Shown here: positions 33,763-46,700 of the stretch, in pieces
Position numbering within the stretch: position 1 is the stretch's first letter
Layout: every line of letters begins with the position of its first letter
Assembly: GCF_029168945.1 (NCBI RefSeq)
Contig: NC_083610.1
Coordinates: 47,141,429 to 47,205,428, forward strand
Reading direction: 5' to 3'
DNA from: Cannabis sativa
Taxonomy: Eukaryota > Streptophyta > Magnoliopsida > Rosales > Cannabaceae
Length of the DNA: 64,000 nucleotides
The notes under the pieces: generated by a model
Told to the model about the DNA's origin: nothing
The model's input: only the letters and a program-made list of their open reading frames with translations
Databases searched by the model: none
Position numbers and translations under genes: made by a program

Positions 33763-34081
33763 GTTTGTTTATTTATTCTTCTTTATAAAGCTCTCAAGAA
33801 AACCAAGAGAACATTATGTATGTGTTTATTTTCAATGGTTGGCTTTAGAAGGCAACAAGGTTTAGAGTTTATAGTTTAGGATTTAGAGTTTAGCTTGCGC
33901 CTTGTTGATACCCATCTTAATAATAATCTGAGTATCATTATTAGTGAATGTCCTGACATACTCCTCCACATTTGGACGAGCAAATATACACTTCATGACA
34001 ATCAGTTTAGGACAAAAAATGAACGGAATGTTAATAACAATAAACACAAGTTTAAAAATGGAAATTTAATAACTTAGTGCT
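33763..34081. other. Spacer before the minisatellite
   Basis: Contains short GTTTAGAGTTTA-type repetition near 33860-33890. No gene. Confidence 0.4.
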
Positions 34082-34850
34082 AAACTATCGAAAGGCTATC
34101 ACAAAAAAAGACAGCATCAAACTAAATTTTTAAACTTAAAGTCAATATTGGCTAACCCTATCGAAAATCTATCGCAAAACTGTTGAATTCCTATAAAAAA
34201 GAACATCAAACTAAAATTTTCATCCAACAATTTAAAATTGGCAAAACTTATTGAGAAAGGCTATCACAAAACTGTTGAATTCCTATAAAAAATAACATCA
34301 GACTAAAGATTTCACTTAATAGTTCAATATTGCCGAAACTTATTGAAATGCTATTGCAAAATTGTGGAATTCCTATCGAAATATAACATCAGACTAAATT
34401 TTTCACCTAATAATTTCAATAATGGCAAAACCTATCAAAAGGCTATCACAAAATGTTGAATTTCTATCGAATATAACATTAGACTAAGCTTTTCACCTAA
34501 CAATATTTGCAAAATGTTGAATTCCTATAAAAAATAACATCAGACTAAAAGTTTCACCTAATAATTCAATATCGTTGAAACTTATAGAAAGGTTGTCGCA
34601 AAACTATGGAATTCATATCGAAATATAACATCAGACTAAATTTTTCGCCTAACAATTTCAATAATGGCAAAACCTATCAAAAGGCTATTGCAAAATGTTG
34701 AATTTCTATCAAATATAATATTAGACTAAGCTTTTCACCTAACAATATTGGCAAAATCTATTGAAAGTACCGCAAAACTGGGGGATGCCTATCGAAAACA
34801 ACATCAAACTAAAGTTTTCACCTAATAATAAAATATTTGCAAACTTAAGG
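34082..34850. repeat. Minisatellite, about nine ~90-bp units
   Basis: A unit carrying GGCTATCGCAAAACTGTTGAATTCCTAT, AACATCAGACTAAA and TTTCACCTAACAAT recurs. The AACATCA-type anchor appears near 34113, 34202, 34293, 34384, 34474, 34536, 34627, 34715 and 34799, so spacing is mostly 83-92 bp with one short unit of about 62 bp. Two-unit blocks at about 34383-34505 and 34626-34748 are almost identical, indicating a recent duplication of about 243 bp. Confidence 0.85.
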
Positions 34851-34909
34851 TTTTTCTTCTAATAGTAATATAACAAAATTATAACAAAACAAATATAACA
34901 GAAATAATA

Positions 34910-35640
34910 TTATAGCCGTTTTGAAAATAGTGATGCAAGTTGTTTCTTCGGAATGTCACACTTCTTGTAAATTTTCTTGTTGCTCCAACTAAGCATCCTC
35001 AAGAACTGAATCCCGTGCTTCACAACAAATTTTTTCCCAACCTCTAAAATGGACTCAAAGGCCCAATAGTGTAATGCTTGTGCATATCCATAGAATGTGT
35101 ACTTCGACTTATGCTGAACATTCTGCGTTAGCTTCTTTTCAAAGTTAGCCTTCTGTTTTATAATGTCTTCGGAGGGAGGTCATAAGTTTGGCAAAAGAAA
35201 GCCTCCCTAAGGAAACTCAAAAAAGAAATCAACATCTTCAACAAATTTGAGTATAAAACTCCAAATATCCACAAAAGGCTCACGACTCAACATAACTCCC
35301 TCCACAAGAAAGCACAACCCTATCTTGTATATGTCGTCAAGAACATTGCAAGTTAAGAAAGCATCTATAAGTTTATCCAAACTTATGCTATCAAACCTGC
35401 TGGCCCTTGGTTTGAGCTCAAGTGAGCATTCTTCTCATCATCTGTTGGCCCTTGGTTAAAGTTTAGGCATGTTATAAGAGCAAACTTAACCATCCCAATT
35501 CTAGCCTCGTTCCTTCCGATGTAAAATCACACTTCTTTTCCCTTCTCAACTGTAACATTCATTTTGTACAACATTAATTGGTGTACTAACACCGAAGAGA
35601 AGGACAAATAACCAACTTTCTAAAATTGGCCAAAATGGTT
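34910..35640 (-). pseudogene. DUF1985-type transposon protein, decayed
   Basis: On the minus strand, past several stops, one reads F-A-L-I-T-C-L-N-F near 35470, D-I-Y-K-I-G-L-C-F-L-V-E-G-V-M-L-S near 35310, and then F-Y-G-Y-A-Q-A-L-H-Y-W-A-F-E near 35060, followed by I-Q-F-L-R-M-L-S-W. This resembles the DUF1985 region of plant MULE/CACTA-type elements that also carry Ulp1-like proteases (Kaonashi-like). No protease remains visible. The Athila element inserted at its upstream side. Confidence 0.55.
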
Positions 35641-35769
35641 ATCCTTCACCCTCTCAATCAATTCGTATCTTCAAACCTCTCTTTTATCTTATAAAATATT
35701 CCATTTCCCCTAAATTTGACACGACCTGTAAAATACTGTGACATTGAAATTATAAGCTGTGGAGGCATA

Positions 35770-37005
35770 TGTTACGAAAATTGTAAAACAATACGCAAGT
35801 GCACGCAATCAAGTAGTAAACTCACGCAAGTGAGGTCGAACCACAGGGAATTGGATTAATTAAAACTAAATTATACTTATGATTCTATTTGGCAAATCAA
35901 TACTTTTTAAGATTTAAAAAGAATAAAAGTAATTCAAGAAACTTAAAGAAACAAGTGAATATTAATCAAGATGAGAAAAGAGGGAGGAAAATCCTGCTGT
36001 TTGTTTACCCAATTGTTAATGCCTTATTGCTATCTTTTTCTTGATTTGAATGACAGATTATAAATTAACATCACTCTTTTAAGATCTTTTAGGTTCTAGA
36101 CCACATGTTCTCTAATTAATCTCTTAATTAAACTAACATGTAATCAGCATTAAGTAATAATCTAAGTGTCACATAAGTCATGCAAATACTCTCGTTTCAC
36201 AGCGAACCTCGATTATCCAATTTTAGCATTCTCAATTCTCACTTATCAGATTTTGAATTGAGATCATAGAAAATGTAGAAGGTGATCAAGCTTACACATG
36301 GAATTAAACACAAATATAGATAATTTCACAATTAAGATGGAGGAATGTCAATTATTCATTAACTAGGAAAAACTTTAAACAACATTCATCATCCTCCCTA
36401 AATGAGAAATTTAGGTCATAACAATAATAAAAACATCCATGATTAATTCTGAAACAAAACTAGACATAAAAGATAAATAGAGGGTAAAAGAAAGAAACTA
36501 GATGGTGATATCGCTCCGGGTCTTCAAGATCACTTCCTCTCCTTTTCATTCACTTTTTAGGCCTGTTCTTGCTTGCTTTGGCCTTCTGACTCCTGTTCCT
36601 TATATAGGAATGAAAGGTGTGCCTCCAATTGAAAAAATATCTGAATTAGGTTAAAAATCTCGATTTCCGTACCTGGTCGCGACCAGCTTAATTGCTGGGC
36701 GGGACCACAGGCGAAACTCAAAAATTGGAGTTTCTGCCAAATCCCCATTGTCGCGACCATGACGACCAGATAAAAGGGTCGCGACTAGGCTTCCTTCTGG
36801 TCGCGACTACTGACTCCCTTTTAGCAGCTTTGGCCAATTTTTCACCAGTTTGTCTTGTCTTTTCGTCAATTGACTGAATTTGAACTTTAATGCCCCGAGA
36901 ACCTGAAATAAGGAAAATCAAGCGTAAAACCACTCCAAAAGACACCAATAATCGAGAAAATGCTTAACTATTAGACCCGAAACATAGGCTAAATGTAACC
37001 TAACA
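35770..37005 (-). repeat. 3' LTR of the Athila-like element
   Basis: 1236 bp, TGTTACG to CCTAACA on the plus strand. The minus-sense TATA box CCTATATAAGG is at 36598-36608. U3 carries TCGCGA palindromes at 36678, 36751, 36779 and 36801. A polypurine tract (CTAGTTTGGGGGAATTT on the minus strand) abuts it at 37006-37022. Confidence 0.88.
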
Positions 37006-38895
37006 AAATTCCCCCAAACTAGATTCTTACTCGCCCTCGAGTAAGACTAAGACTAACACTAAAAACTCAATTAACTAAGCTATCAGATAATTATATTACT
37101 GCTGGCTCATGTGAAATTTCCTTCAATGAACTAAACTAGATTTTCAATTCCAAAAACTCTAACTGTAATACCATGGAATTAAGAAATGGATTAGCAAAAC
37201 CCTAAATAGATAATTATGAATAATTGAGGAATTATATTATTATATAGTTCAATATATGTGAATTAATATGAATTTTGATATGTTAAGACCCCGTTGGTGA
37301 GCCAGGGGCATTTTGGTAATTATGACCCGAGAAGGGTAAAATGATGAATTAATTTAATTACGTGCTTAATAGAACTATATTATTATATAGTATGTCTGTG
37401 TTGTCTTTTCAGGTGTGTTCTGACAGGTTGGCGCGGTATAGTCACAACCGGGAATTTCGGGCCGAACTGGGTTCGGGCTTGAAATGCAAATGGGATTGAT
37501 TTACTTGGCATTTTATTTATTATGTGATAATCTGAAATTATTTGTGAGTTATTTATGCATGAAATGTCAAGATTACCCTTGTGAGGGTGTATGTGTGCAT
37601 TTAAACCCTAGGGGCAAAATGGTCATTTTGACTTTTATTTGATAATTAATAAAAGAGATGAATTTTAAGAAATGAAATGAATTTTTTTGCTTGTGTTTAT
37701 CTCTTACCCTCTCCCTCTCCCTCTCTTACCCTCTTGTTTTTCAAAACTTGAATTGTTGAAGAAAAAGCTTGGTTTTTGGTTTGATTGAAGCTTGAGTTTG
37801 GAGGAAGATCATTGCTCTTGTTTTGTTGAGAATCAAGGTAGTTTCTTGCTGAATTATTTGAAATTAAATGTTGAATTCTTGCTGATATTATTAGGGTAAA
37901 AGCATGTTCTTTGAGTTTTGAATGTTCTTGTTGCATGATGAGTGAATTGATGTTAATCCCTTGGAAATTGAGCTTCTATTTATTGTATGCTTTGTTGTTG
38001 AGCTTGGGCAGAGATTGTATGGTATTTCTAGGTTGGAATTTCATGTTTAAAGTGATGTTTTCATGGCTGGAATTTATTTGAGCTGTTAGAGATGAAGCTC
38101 TTGTTCAAGAGCTTAAAGGGCCATGGTTATGCATGATCTTTGTGTCGTTTGAGCAGTTTAAAGTTTTAAGTTTATGGCTTGAATTAATGTTTGGAGCATG
38201 ACTTTAAATTCCTTGTTGATTGCTAGCAACTATATTGGTTAATTTGTGGGTTTGGTTGAGAAATTGAAGTGATTTGGTTGGGTTTGGTAGCTGAAAATCG
38301 TATTGAAGCTGCTGGTTTTCTGGATTCTGCACCCAGATGCCGAGCATGCCGCGGCCCGCTCCTCTGAGTGGACCTGGGAATTTTTCCCAGGTGCCGCGGC
38401 ATGGTGCGGCCCGCCCTCGTGTTTTTGGGCAGTTTTGAGTTGATTTTTGAAAGTTCGTAACTTTTGATTTCGAACTCCGATTTGGGAGTTCTTTATATCG
38501 TTGGAAAGCTCGTTCCGAGCTCTGTATGTGTTACGAAAATTATGAACACTACGCAAGTTTATGCAGTCAAGTAGTAAGCTCACGCAAGTGAGGTCGAACC
38601 ACAGGGAATTGGATTAATTACTACTAAATTATACTTATGATTCTATCTGGCTAATCAATACTTTTTATGAATTCAATAAAATAATTCAGAAACTTAAAAT
38701 CACAAAAGAATATTAATCAAGATGAGAAAATAGGGAGAAGAATCCTGTTGTCAGTTTACCAATCATTAATGCCTAATTGCTATCCTTTTCTTGAAGTGAA
38801 TGACAGATTATAAATTAACCTAACTCTTTTAAGATCTTTTAGGTTCTAAATCACATGCTCTTTAATTAATCTCTTAATTAAACTCACATGAAATC

Positions 38896-40788
38896 TGTTG
38901 GAAATTATTTTACCAGGATCTTAGATCTACTCACAAGTATGTTGATTAACACCCTAAATATGAACTTTCTAAAACGATGAAATAAACACATATAAAGTTT
39001 AGTAAACCTTACATTGGGTGCAGCGAAATAATATGACTCGTTCCGTTCAGATATCTAGCCCTTGATTCCTTTCTGTAGCAGAGCATTATCAATATCTGAA
39101 CCTGGATCTCTTTCTCTGATTCTTTAGTGCTGAAACTCCTTCTTGCTGAAAGTCTTTCTTCACGATCTTCCTCATTATGATTGAGGTATCACTTGCTGTG
39201 TGTGGGCACTACTCTAACACTAAGAATTTTGAAATCTTTAGGAAGAAGAGAGAGAGGGAGTGGTCGGCCAAAGATAGGGAGAGAGAGAGGCTCAGTTTTT
39301 TTCTGAATGAAAAGTCAGAAGAAAAGTGTAATTTTCCTAAAGCCTTCACTATATATTTATAGCATTCCACTAGGGTTAGGTTTGAATTATTTGGCATTAA
39401 AATAATGAAAATATCAGAGGGAAAACCCTAAAAAAGTGGCCGGCCATGCATAGTGGATTTGGGCCTCACTTTTTGCAATTTTGCAGTTTTATCTTTTCTG
39501 CATCTGATTTTCTCAAAAACGCTAATTTTCAAATTCAACCATTTAAATGCCAATTCTAACTATTTAGTAACTATAAATAATTATTAAATAATATTGTCAT
39601 TTATCATATTTATTAATTGAGCCATACAAAGTATCATAATTAACAAATATGCCACTAAAACTCTTTCTTTACAATTTCGCCCTTACTTAGTGAAAAATTC
39701 ACAAATAGACATAGTCTAATTTGAGAATTATAATTGATTAATCAAAACCAATTATATGAGTCTTACAAGCAATATTATCTCAACTAGTGCGGGGACCATG
39801 GGTCTATATAACCGAGCTTCCAATAAGTAGATCAAGAATTTATTACTAAAATTCACTGACTTATTAATTCTTCGTTGAATCCACGCATAGAACTTAGAAT
39901 TGCACTCTCAGTATATAGAATGCTCTATATGTTCCACCATATAGACACATCATTAGTTATCCATTGTTATAATCCTAATTTGATCAATGATCCTCTATAT
40001 GAATGATCTACACTGTAAAGGGATTAGATTACCGTTACACCCTACAATGTATTTAATCCTTAAAACACTTAACCCCGTATAAATGATATTTCAGCTTATG
40101 TGAAATGAGATCTCCACCATTTATTTTCGTTTGGTCAAGCTCGAAGGCGATCATCCTTTACTTACTATTCGCCAGATAGAAGCTATAGATTCCATGTTTA
40201 TGTTAGCGCTCCCACTCAATTGCACTACCATGTTCCCAAAATGTACGTATCACCCTGACCCAAAAGTAGGCTTAACTAACAAATCAAAGAACACGAATAG
40301 CCTCTTGAGATTGAGCCTAATCATAACAGGATTAACATCATTTGATCTAGGATCAACTAGGCGATATTGACTTGAATAGATATTACGGTAAGTTTAATAA
40401 ATCTAAGTCAAAGTTCAATATCGGTCCCTTCCGATGCATACTCCATGCATCCAACCTGAGCTTTACTTTAACCAATGCTCTGGAAAGAACATAGCATTTC
40501 TCCAAATGCAAGTAAACTCTGTTGTAGATTATCATATCAGTAAAATTCCGTGTCTGATAAATCTAGGAAACTTTATTCACACAGTCATGTTTACTTTCCA
40601 ATGTGTTGACAGCACAATAAACAGGATCAAGTATGTGAAAAGGGTTTCAGATGAATTTATACATTATGTACATATAATCATGAAATAAATCATGTGAACC
40701 ATCAACATTAAATGTTATTTCTGATCTATATTAATAAGTAAATCTGATTATATTGAAATGAGTTTTATTAAGTGCATAAAACCCAACA
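38896..40788 (-). repeat. 3' LTR of the 10.2-kb Copia
   Basis: TGTTGGAAATTATTTTACC to GCATAAAACCCAACA on the plus strand. The minus-sense TATA box GCTATAAATATATAG is at about 39350-39364. Small ORFs (for example 40131-40370) recur in the other LTR and are not genes. Confidence 0.92.
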
Positions 40789-40801
40789 AACTCCCACTTG
40801 C
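40789..40801 (-). promoter_or_regulatory. Polypurine tract of the 10.2-kb Copia
   Basis: On the minus strand GCAAGTGGGAGTT directly precedes TGTTGGG of the 3' LTR, a classical Copia tract. Confidence 0.8.
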
Positions 40802-40989
40802 ACTAATATAAAACAAAATGTGCATTTCAAATAATCTCAACACCTTGATATATAAATCAAGTGTAGTAGTAGTAAACTCCTCGTAATAGGATCTGAAAGG
40901 TTGAATTAAACACAACCTTTTCTCCACCATTACTCTTTCTTAATCACAAAATCATTGATAATGTGAAATTCCTCTCTATATGTCTACTC

Positions 40990-42840
40990 TCTTGGGATAC
41001 TGGATTCTATACCTTTGGCAACTACTTCTTGGTTATTCAGGAAGTAACACTAGTAGTTTAGGCAATTTAGAATGGTGCCAAAAATGTATAGAACTTTCCT
41101 TAGACTTAATAAGTACCTTTCTTGCAACTTTAACATTCAGTCCCTTTCTGGTAGACCTAGAGATTTCAGATAGGTTTTTACACTTTTCCAAAATCACTAT
41201 TCCACCCCCAGAGTAATCACCATCTTATCAATAAGATTTTCTAGCACAAAGGCAAATTTCGAAATCTGATGTCGTGTAGTCTAAGAGTTTTAAACACACC
41301 CTTATAGACTAACATATAGTTCCTCTTCTTAATCTTAAGATTTACTTGATTGTCTTCCAATGTTCTTCTCCTGGATTAATCTGATACCTACTTATTACCC
41401 CCACTCAACAACAGGTGTCTGGTCTAAGGCATACTAAAGCATATCTGAGACCTCTCACTGTTGATATAAGAAATTCTTTCATGGCTTTATCTTTTCTGGA
41501 ATAGTTGAGACTTTTCCTTAGATAAATAAAATCTATGCCTAGAAGTCGAGAAGCTTCTATAGATTGCCATTAGAAAGAAAATGCTTCAGCATCTTACTAA
41601 AGTAAGTTGCTTGCATTAGAGTAAGTAATTACCTAGCATACCACAAGCCATAGGTTTAGATAAACTCAAACCTATAATACTAGGAACAAGAAGTTTGTTA
41701 AGTCCATTGAATAGACTTATAAACGAAAATTTCCTTTTATGTCCTTGTAATAGAAAACTTTAGGTTACTCCATGTGAATGGATTAAACCATAGTTCTATT
41801 GGCTTTTCTTCTTAGTTTCTTATCTTGACAATCCATTACTTGTTTAAACTCACAATGGATTTTAATCACTAGTGTCTTCCAAGTCATAAGAAGGTGAGTT
41901 CCTAGAAACTCTCCCACTACGACAAGGTACCGTGAATTATGTCTAAGAAAACTAAATGGTATTAACCTCTTTGGTTGTGACAAGACAACAGAGGCAGTGG
42001 GATCATCATATGTCATATAAGATGATAGAAGACTTTTGGAATCAAGAAATAAATATCTCCTTTATTTGCTACTTTATTTTCAAACTTAGTCATTATCTTA
42101 GAAAAGTAGTATTTGTTTGAACAAACACTTTCTTATCTATTGACTATGGGATGGTCCACCCCTAATCACTTAGAATAGCTAACAAACCATGGTTAACAGT
42201 TCTAGCTTTTCTTAAGATTTTGATTAGGTCATCCATGAATCTAGTAATAATTTACATTAAGTATACAACCATTACATCATTATGAAATTGTATTACCAGA
42301 GAAGGATTTAGGCAACGACTAGTAACTAATCATCAATATGCAAATCGAAATTTCTGGGGAGGTAAGTTTGGATATAATTCAAAAATCAAATTAATGATCT
42401 TTGAACTGCATATCAACTAACTATTTCTCCACCCCGATCAGTTCGCAAGATCTGTAACCACTTACCTTAATGGTTTATCACCATTGCTAGAAATTCAAAA
42501 AAATTTCAAACATTTCAAATTTCTTTGCATAAGGTATAATCTAGAGTGATCGTTTTAAGAATACAACGAAAAACTCATATCCACCTCTGAATGTACATCC
42601 CTCTGCGAATGAGATGAACTACTTTCAGTGAATATAGGCATATTTACTCTTTGAGAGATTGGTCTTGTCAAAACCACTATGATCAAGATACAAATGCCAT
42701 AGATTAATAAAAAATGTGGTTGAGTCTTTTGATGACTTAGGTATAGTTACATCAAAGAGTTCTTAGAATAGTGCAAGTGGATCCTGGTCACAGAATACTA
42801 AACTCATATTCCATACAGTTTGAATCCATTAATAGAAGAT
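40990..42840 (-). pseudogene. Decayed Copia pol (integrase to RNase H)
   Basis: Minus-strand reading through many stops and shifts: L-W-H-L-Y-L-D-H (GAG-pre-integrase) near 42700; G-Y-E-F-F-V-V-F and then L-R-T-D-R-G-G-E-I-V-S near 42450 (integrase core, second Asp present); and L-R-P-D-T-C-C, then S-R-Y-Q-I-N-P-G-E-E-H-W-K-T near 41400 (RT/RNase H junction). Order and orientation agree with primer site and polypurine tract. No long ORF survives. Confidence 0.75.
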
Positions 42841-43199
42841 GGATATTAAACCCTTGTGAAGGTGTAACTGTATTGCATCCTGGAATTAGAAATATAAGAA
42901 AATTTCTATTCGGAATCTAAAATTAAAGTCAAAGACTTAAATTTATACCAAATATAATGAGTAATTCTATCTTGGACCACCACTACTAATTTAACTCTAA
43001 GTCTGATTTGCCCATACAAGTAGGAGATTTCTAAGATTGAGGATTTATATCATTTGAGAATAGAATTTCGGGATTATAATCATATGCGTCATTTAATTTC
43101 TTAAGAGAAAATATAATGACATTAAATGATATATAGACCATTCATCCAATGATATGTTATTGAGCTAATTCGAAATTATAAGCTAAGAGGAATTATGAT

Positions 43200-46100
43200 A
43201 ATTTCGTTTCTAAATAAGAATCCAACGATGCTTCGATTAGCGAGAGTCAAAGTAATCTTATTTATACAATCTTCTTGTTTCATATCGTAAAAATACTAGT
43301 CTAAGGTGTCATCAATTGATGAACAGCTAGATGTTGCATATATAATATTTATCTTTCGAGATCTAACACTATTATGTATGTCTAATGGTGAAAATCCACT
43401 AGGGATTTATCTCATTAGATAAACAAACCAAGTTAGACCAACAATGAAGATTCGAAATTAAACTACAACTTAATAACAGAAAATAACATGGTTCAATATA
43501 AATTCATACACAATTCAGAAATTATTAAACATATAACAAGTAGGAATGACAAGTGAAAATACTAAAACATTCAATCCTAAATAATTTCCAAGGTTTTCAA
43601 CAAACTGATATCAGTGTCCCGTTTAGGCGAGAGTCAAAGCTACCATTCATTGAATAGAGTTGTCAGCTCATCTAAAATGTTAAACATTCTAGCAACCTTT
43701 TATTCGATCAAGATTGGAATTTAGCGTTGTCCCGTTTATGCGAGAGTCAAGGCAATTCTATCTTATGAGCTTCCACCATTGTTTCATAATTTGCAAGTCA
43801 AATATGGTCGCCACCATTAGGGTGATCCATACCATATAAAACACTTACAAACTACTTATCTTTCGAGATTAAACGATGCGAAATTGCTAATGAACGTTCC
43901 TCTATTAGGGAGAATTACTCACTAAAACAAACGCGATGTAAAACCAACAATGGAGATCGAATATCTTAATAATAAAGCTCATTATTTAAAGAGAGTTGTA
44001 TTTTCTTTGATTCTCTTTATTTAATCTATTTATTTTAAATATATATTTATTTAATTAAAATTTCCAATTTAGAATGAAAAATTCTAAATATAAATTTTAA
44101 TTTAATATTTATAAATTTTACTTAGATGGATATGAAAATAACATGAATTATTTCCATCTTAGTAATAATTTCCAATAAATATTTAGAAAAATATTCAATT
44201 TAAGTTGTTAAAAAATTAATTTAAATTAATTTACAACTCAAATTTAATTTTCTATAAATATATATTGCATTTCGAAAAATTAAAGTATTTAAGAATACAA
44301 TTTTTGCATGTTAAAATAAAAAATAAATCCTAGAAAAATTATTCTAATTTAAATTTGGCCCAAAATTAATTAATAAAATTAATTTACAACAAAAAATATA
44401 ATTTTCCTATTTAATTAAATATATATAAGAAAAATTTTAAATATTTAAGTATGATAATGAAAATCAACTTAAATATTAATTTTCTATTTAATTAAATACA
44501 CTAGAAAAATACTTCAAGCAAAAAACAGATAATATCTATCTAGACTTTCATTGACTAATTAATTTATTTTCTAATTAAATATATTTTACTTCATTTATTT
44601 TAATTAATCATTAAATGAAAAAAATCATTGATTTAAGTTGGTCCAAAATTAAAATAAATAATTTACAACTTTAATCTATTTTTCAAATAAAATTCGAAAT
44701 TAATGCATTTAAGAAATGCAATTTCGAAATTGTGGAAAAAGATTAATAAAATAAAATAAAATATATTTTGAAAATTATTCAAATTTAAGTTATATGAAAT
44801 AAGATTTCAAACTTAAAATAATTTTCAATTTTAATTAAATAACATGAAAATAATAAAATTTAAGTATCATGATGAAAATCAACTTAAATATTTAAATTTT
44901 CAATTTAATTAAATGTATTAAATTCAAGAAATAAATAATTAAGTATAGAGAAGACTTAATTATTAATTATAATTTAATACTAGGAAAAAATATACTTAAA
45001 ATAAATTGTACCAAAATTAATTATTTAAATAATAAATTTCACAATGTATAATATTTTCCTATTTAATATTAGAAATAATAAGTAGTCTAGAAATAACTAT
45101 CTAGAAAATATCTTATTTGACTAAGTATCTTTTCCACAAAATTTGAAAAAATATCTAATTTAAGTTGTATTAAAAAAAATCTAGAACTTAAATATTTTCA
45201 AATTTAAATTTAACTAAATATCAAAAATTAAGTTGTAACCACTTAATTTGAAAATATTCCATTTTAAGTTAATATTTGAAAAAATATTAGCTTAAAAAAT
45301 ATCTAAAGAATCTCAATAACCAATGCCTAAAATTCCTCAACTTAATTTTGAAATTTTAAATCCAAAAGATATTCAGATTTAAGTTGATTAGTTAGAGATA
45401 ACTAAATATCAACTTAAATAGGAATATTTAATGAAAAATTTAAATTAAGCTTCAGAAAAAATCTAGATGGTTATAATTCTATATTTAATTAAATACAAGA
45501 AAATACACATAGTTTAGCTTAGAATAAAATTCTTTAAACTATGATTTTCTTAAATTAATTTCAAAATAAATGAAATTAATTATGTTGCTAATCAATTTTA
45601 TTAGGTTAAACTAGTTTAATTAACCTAGTACAGTTATTCAAATCAGGCAAATGAGCCTTCACAATTGGGGTGGTTCATGTGAGGGGGTGCTGGGTTCAGT
45701 ATGTCGTACCCACTACTATGGCTCCCAACTCTCACACAAGGCCCAAAAGAGAGGAATTTAACCTTAAAATGAACAACTGTTATTAATTGAATAGGCTCAA
45801 AAACTAAATGGGCCTAAATAAAATCTATCAAGAACTATGACATTTTATTTAGCAACAACAACCTATATGCATCTATAATGAAATTAAACACATAGGCTCA
45901 CACATGCACACTTTGGATGGGTCCTATCATGTTGCTAGGTCATACACAGATGAAAGAAGATTGTAAATATACCTGTTACAAATTATTTACTTGACCAAGG
46001 GAGCCATGAGTTAAAATCAGATCATTGGATCTGTCAACAAGTTAACCATAGCTATTTGCAATCAAGCAATAATAGGTTTTAAAAACTTACAAACAAGCTA

Positions 46101-46700
46101 AAACACATACTCTTGCAACAAGGTTAGCTGGATAGTTGGATGTAGGATTTATTTAATTTTAAATAAATAATTTCGAAAAATAATTAATTAAATAAATAAA
46201 AATTTATTTTTGAAAAATTTTAAAAAAAATTTCGAAATTTTAAAAAAATTTTAAAATTAAACCTACAATTTTGAAAAATTAGGTTTCAACCAACCTAAAT
46301 ATCATTTCAAAATTTGCTAACTACTTTTAAAAATTAAATGTTATTTTATAAATAAAAATTAAATAAAAAATTAAAAAAGATAAATGAATATCTTTTTCAG
46401 ATTTTAAATGTAATTTAAATAAATAAAATAAAAAAATTTAAAAGTTAGCAAAATATCTTACATCTATTTAAAATTTCATGATTATAGTTATCTTATTTTA
46501 AATTTAAATAAGGTCAAATTATTTAAAAAAAATTTAATTTAAAAATTTTAAAATCTGACCTTAAATTTAAAAATAAGATAAGATATAATCAAATTTAAAA
46601 ATAAGATAGATAATTAAGCAAAAAAGATATGTATTGACTATTTCAAATTCAAATTACACTAATATCATGAATTAAATTTAAAAAATATTAATTAAATTAA
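43200..46700 (-). repeat. AT-rich degenerate repeats filling the gag region
   Basis: Between leader and integrase there is no gag or protease reading frame. Around 43.2-44.0 kb two copies of a segment with GCGAGAGTCAAAG, ATCTTTCGAGAT and CCAACAATG lie about 500 bp apart. At 44.0-45.6 kb, units with TTTAAGTTG, CAAAATTAATT and ATTTACAACT recur; for example AAAATCAACTTAAATATT is at about 44460 and again at 44875. The block is extremely AT-rich. An odd replacement of coding sequence, or extreme decay. Confidence 0.6.

Noticed and set aside
34082..34850. Regularly spaced repeats resembling a CRISPR array
   Set aside because: The repeats are long and degenerate with no unique spacers between conserved short repeats, there are no cas genes, and the context is plant nuclear DNA. 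It is a minisatellite.
37697..37936. 79-codon minus-strand ORF
   Set aside because: It lies in CT-rich LTR DNA of the chromovirus-type solo LTR, and its composition follows the CT repeat.
40131..40370. 79-codon ORF, repeated at 48449-48688, with an adjacent 84-codon ORF also repeated
   Set aside because: Both lie inside the two LTRs of the 10.2-kb Copia and are duplicated only because the LTRs are. They run on the strand opposite to element transcription and resemble no protein.
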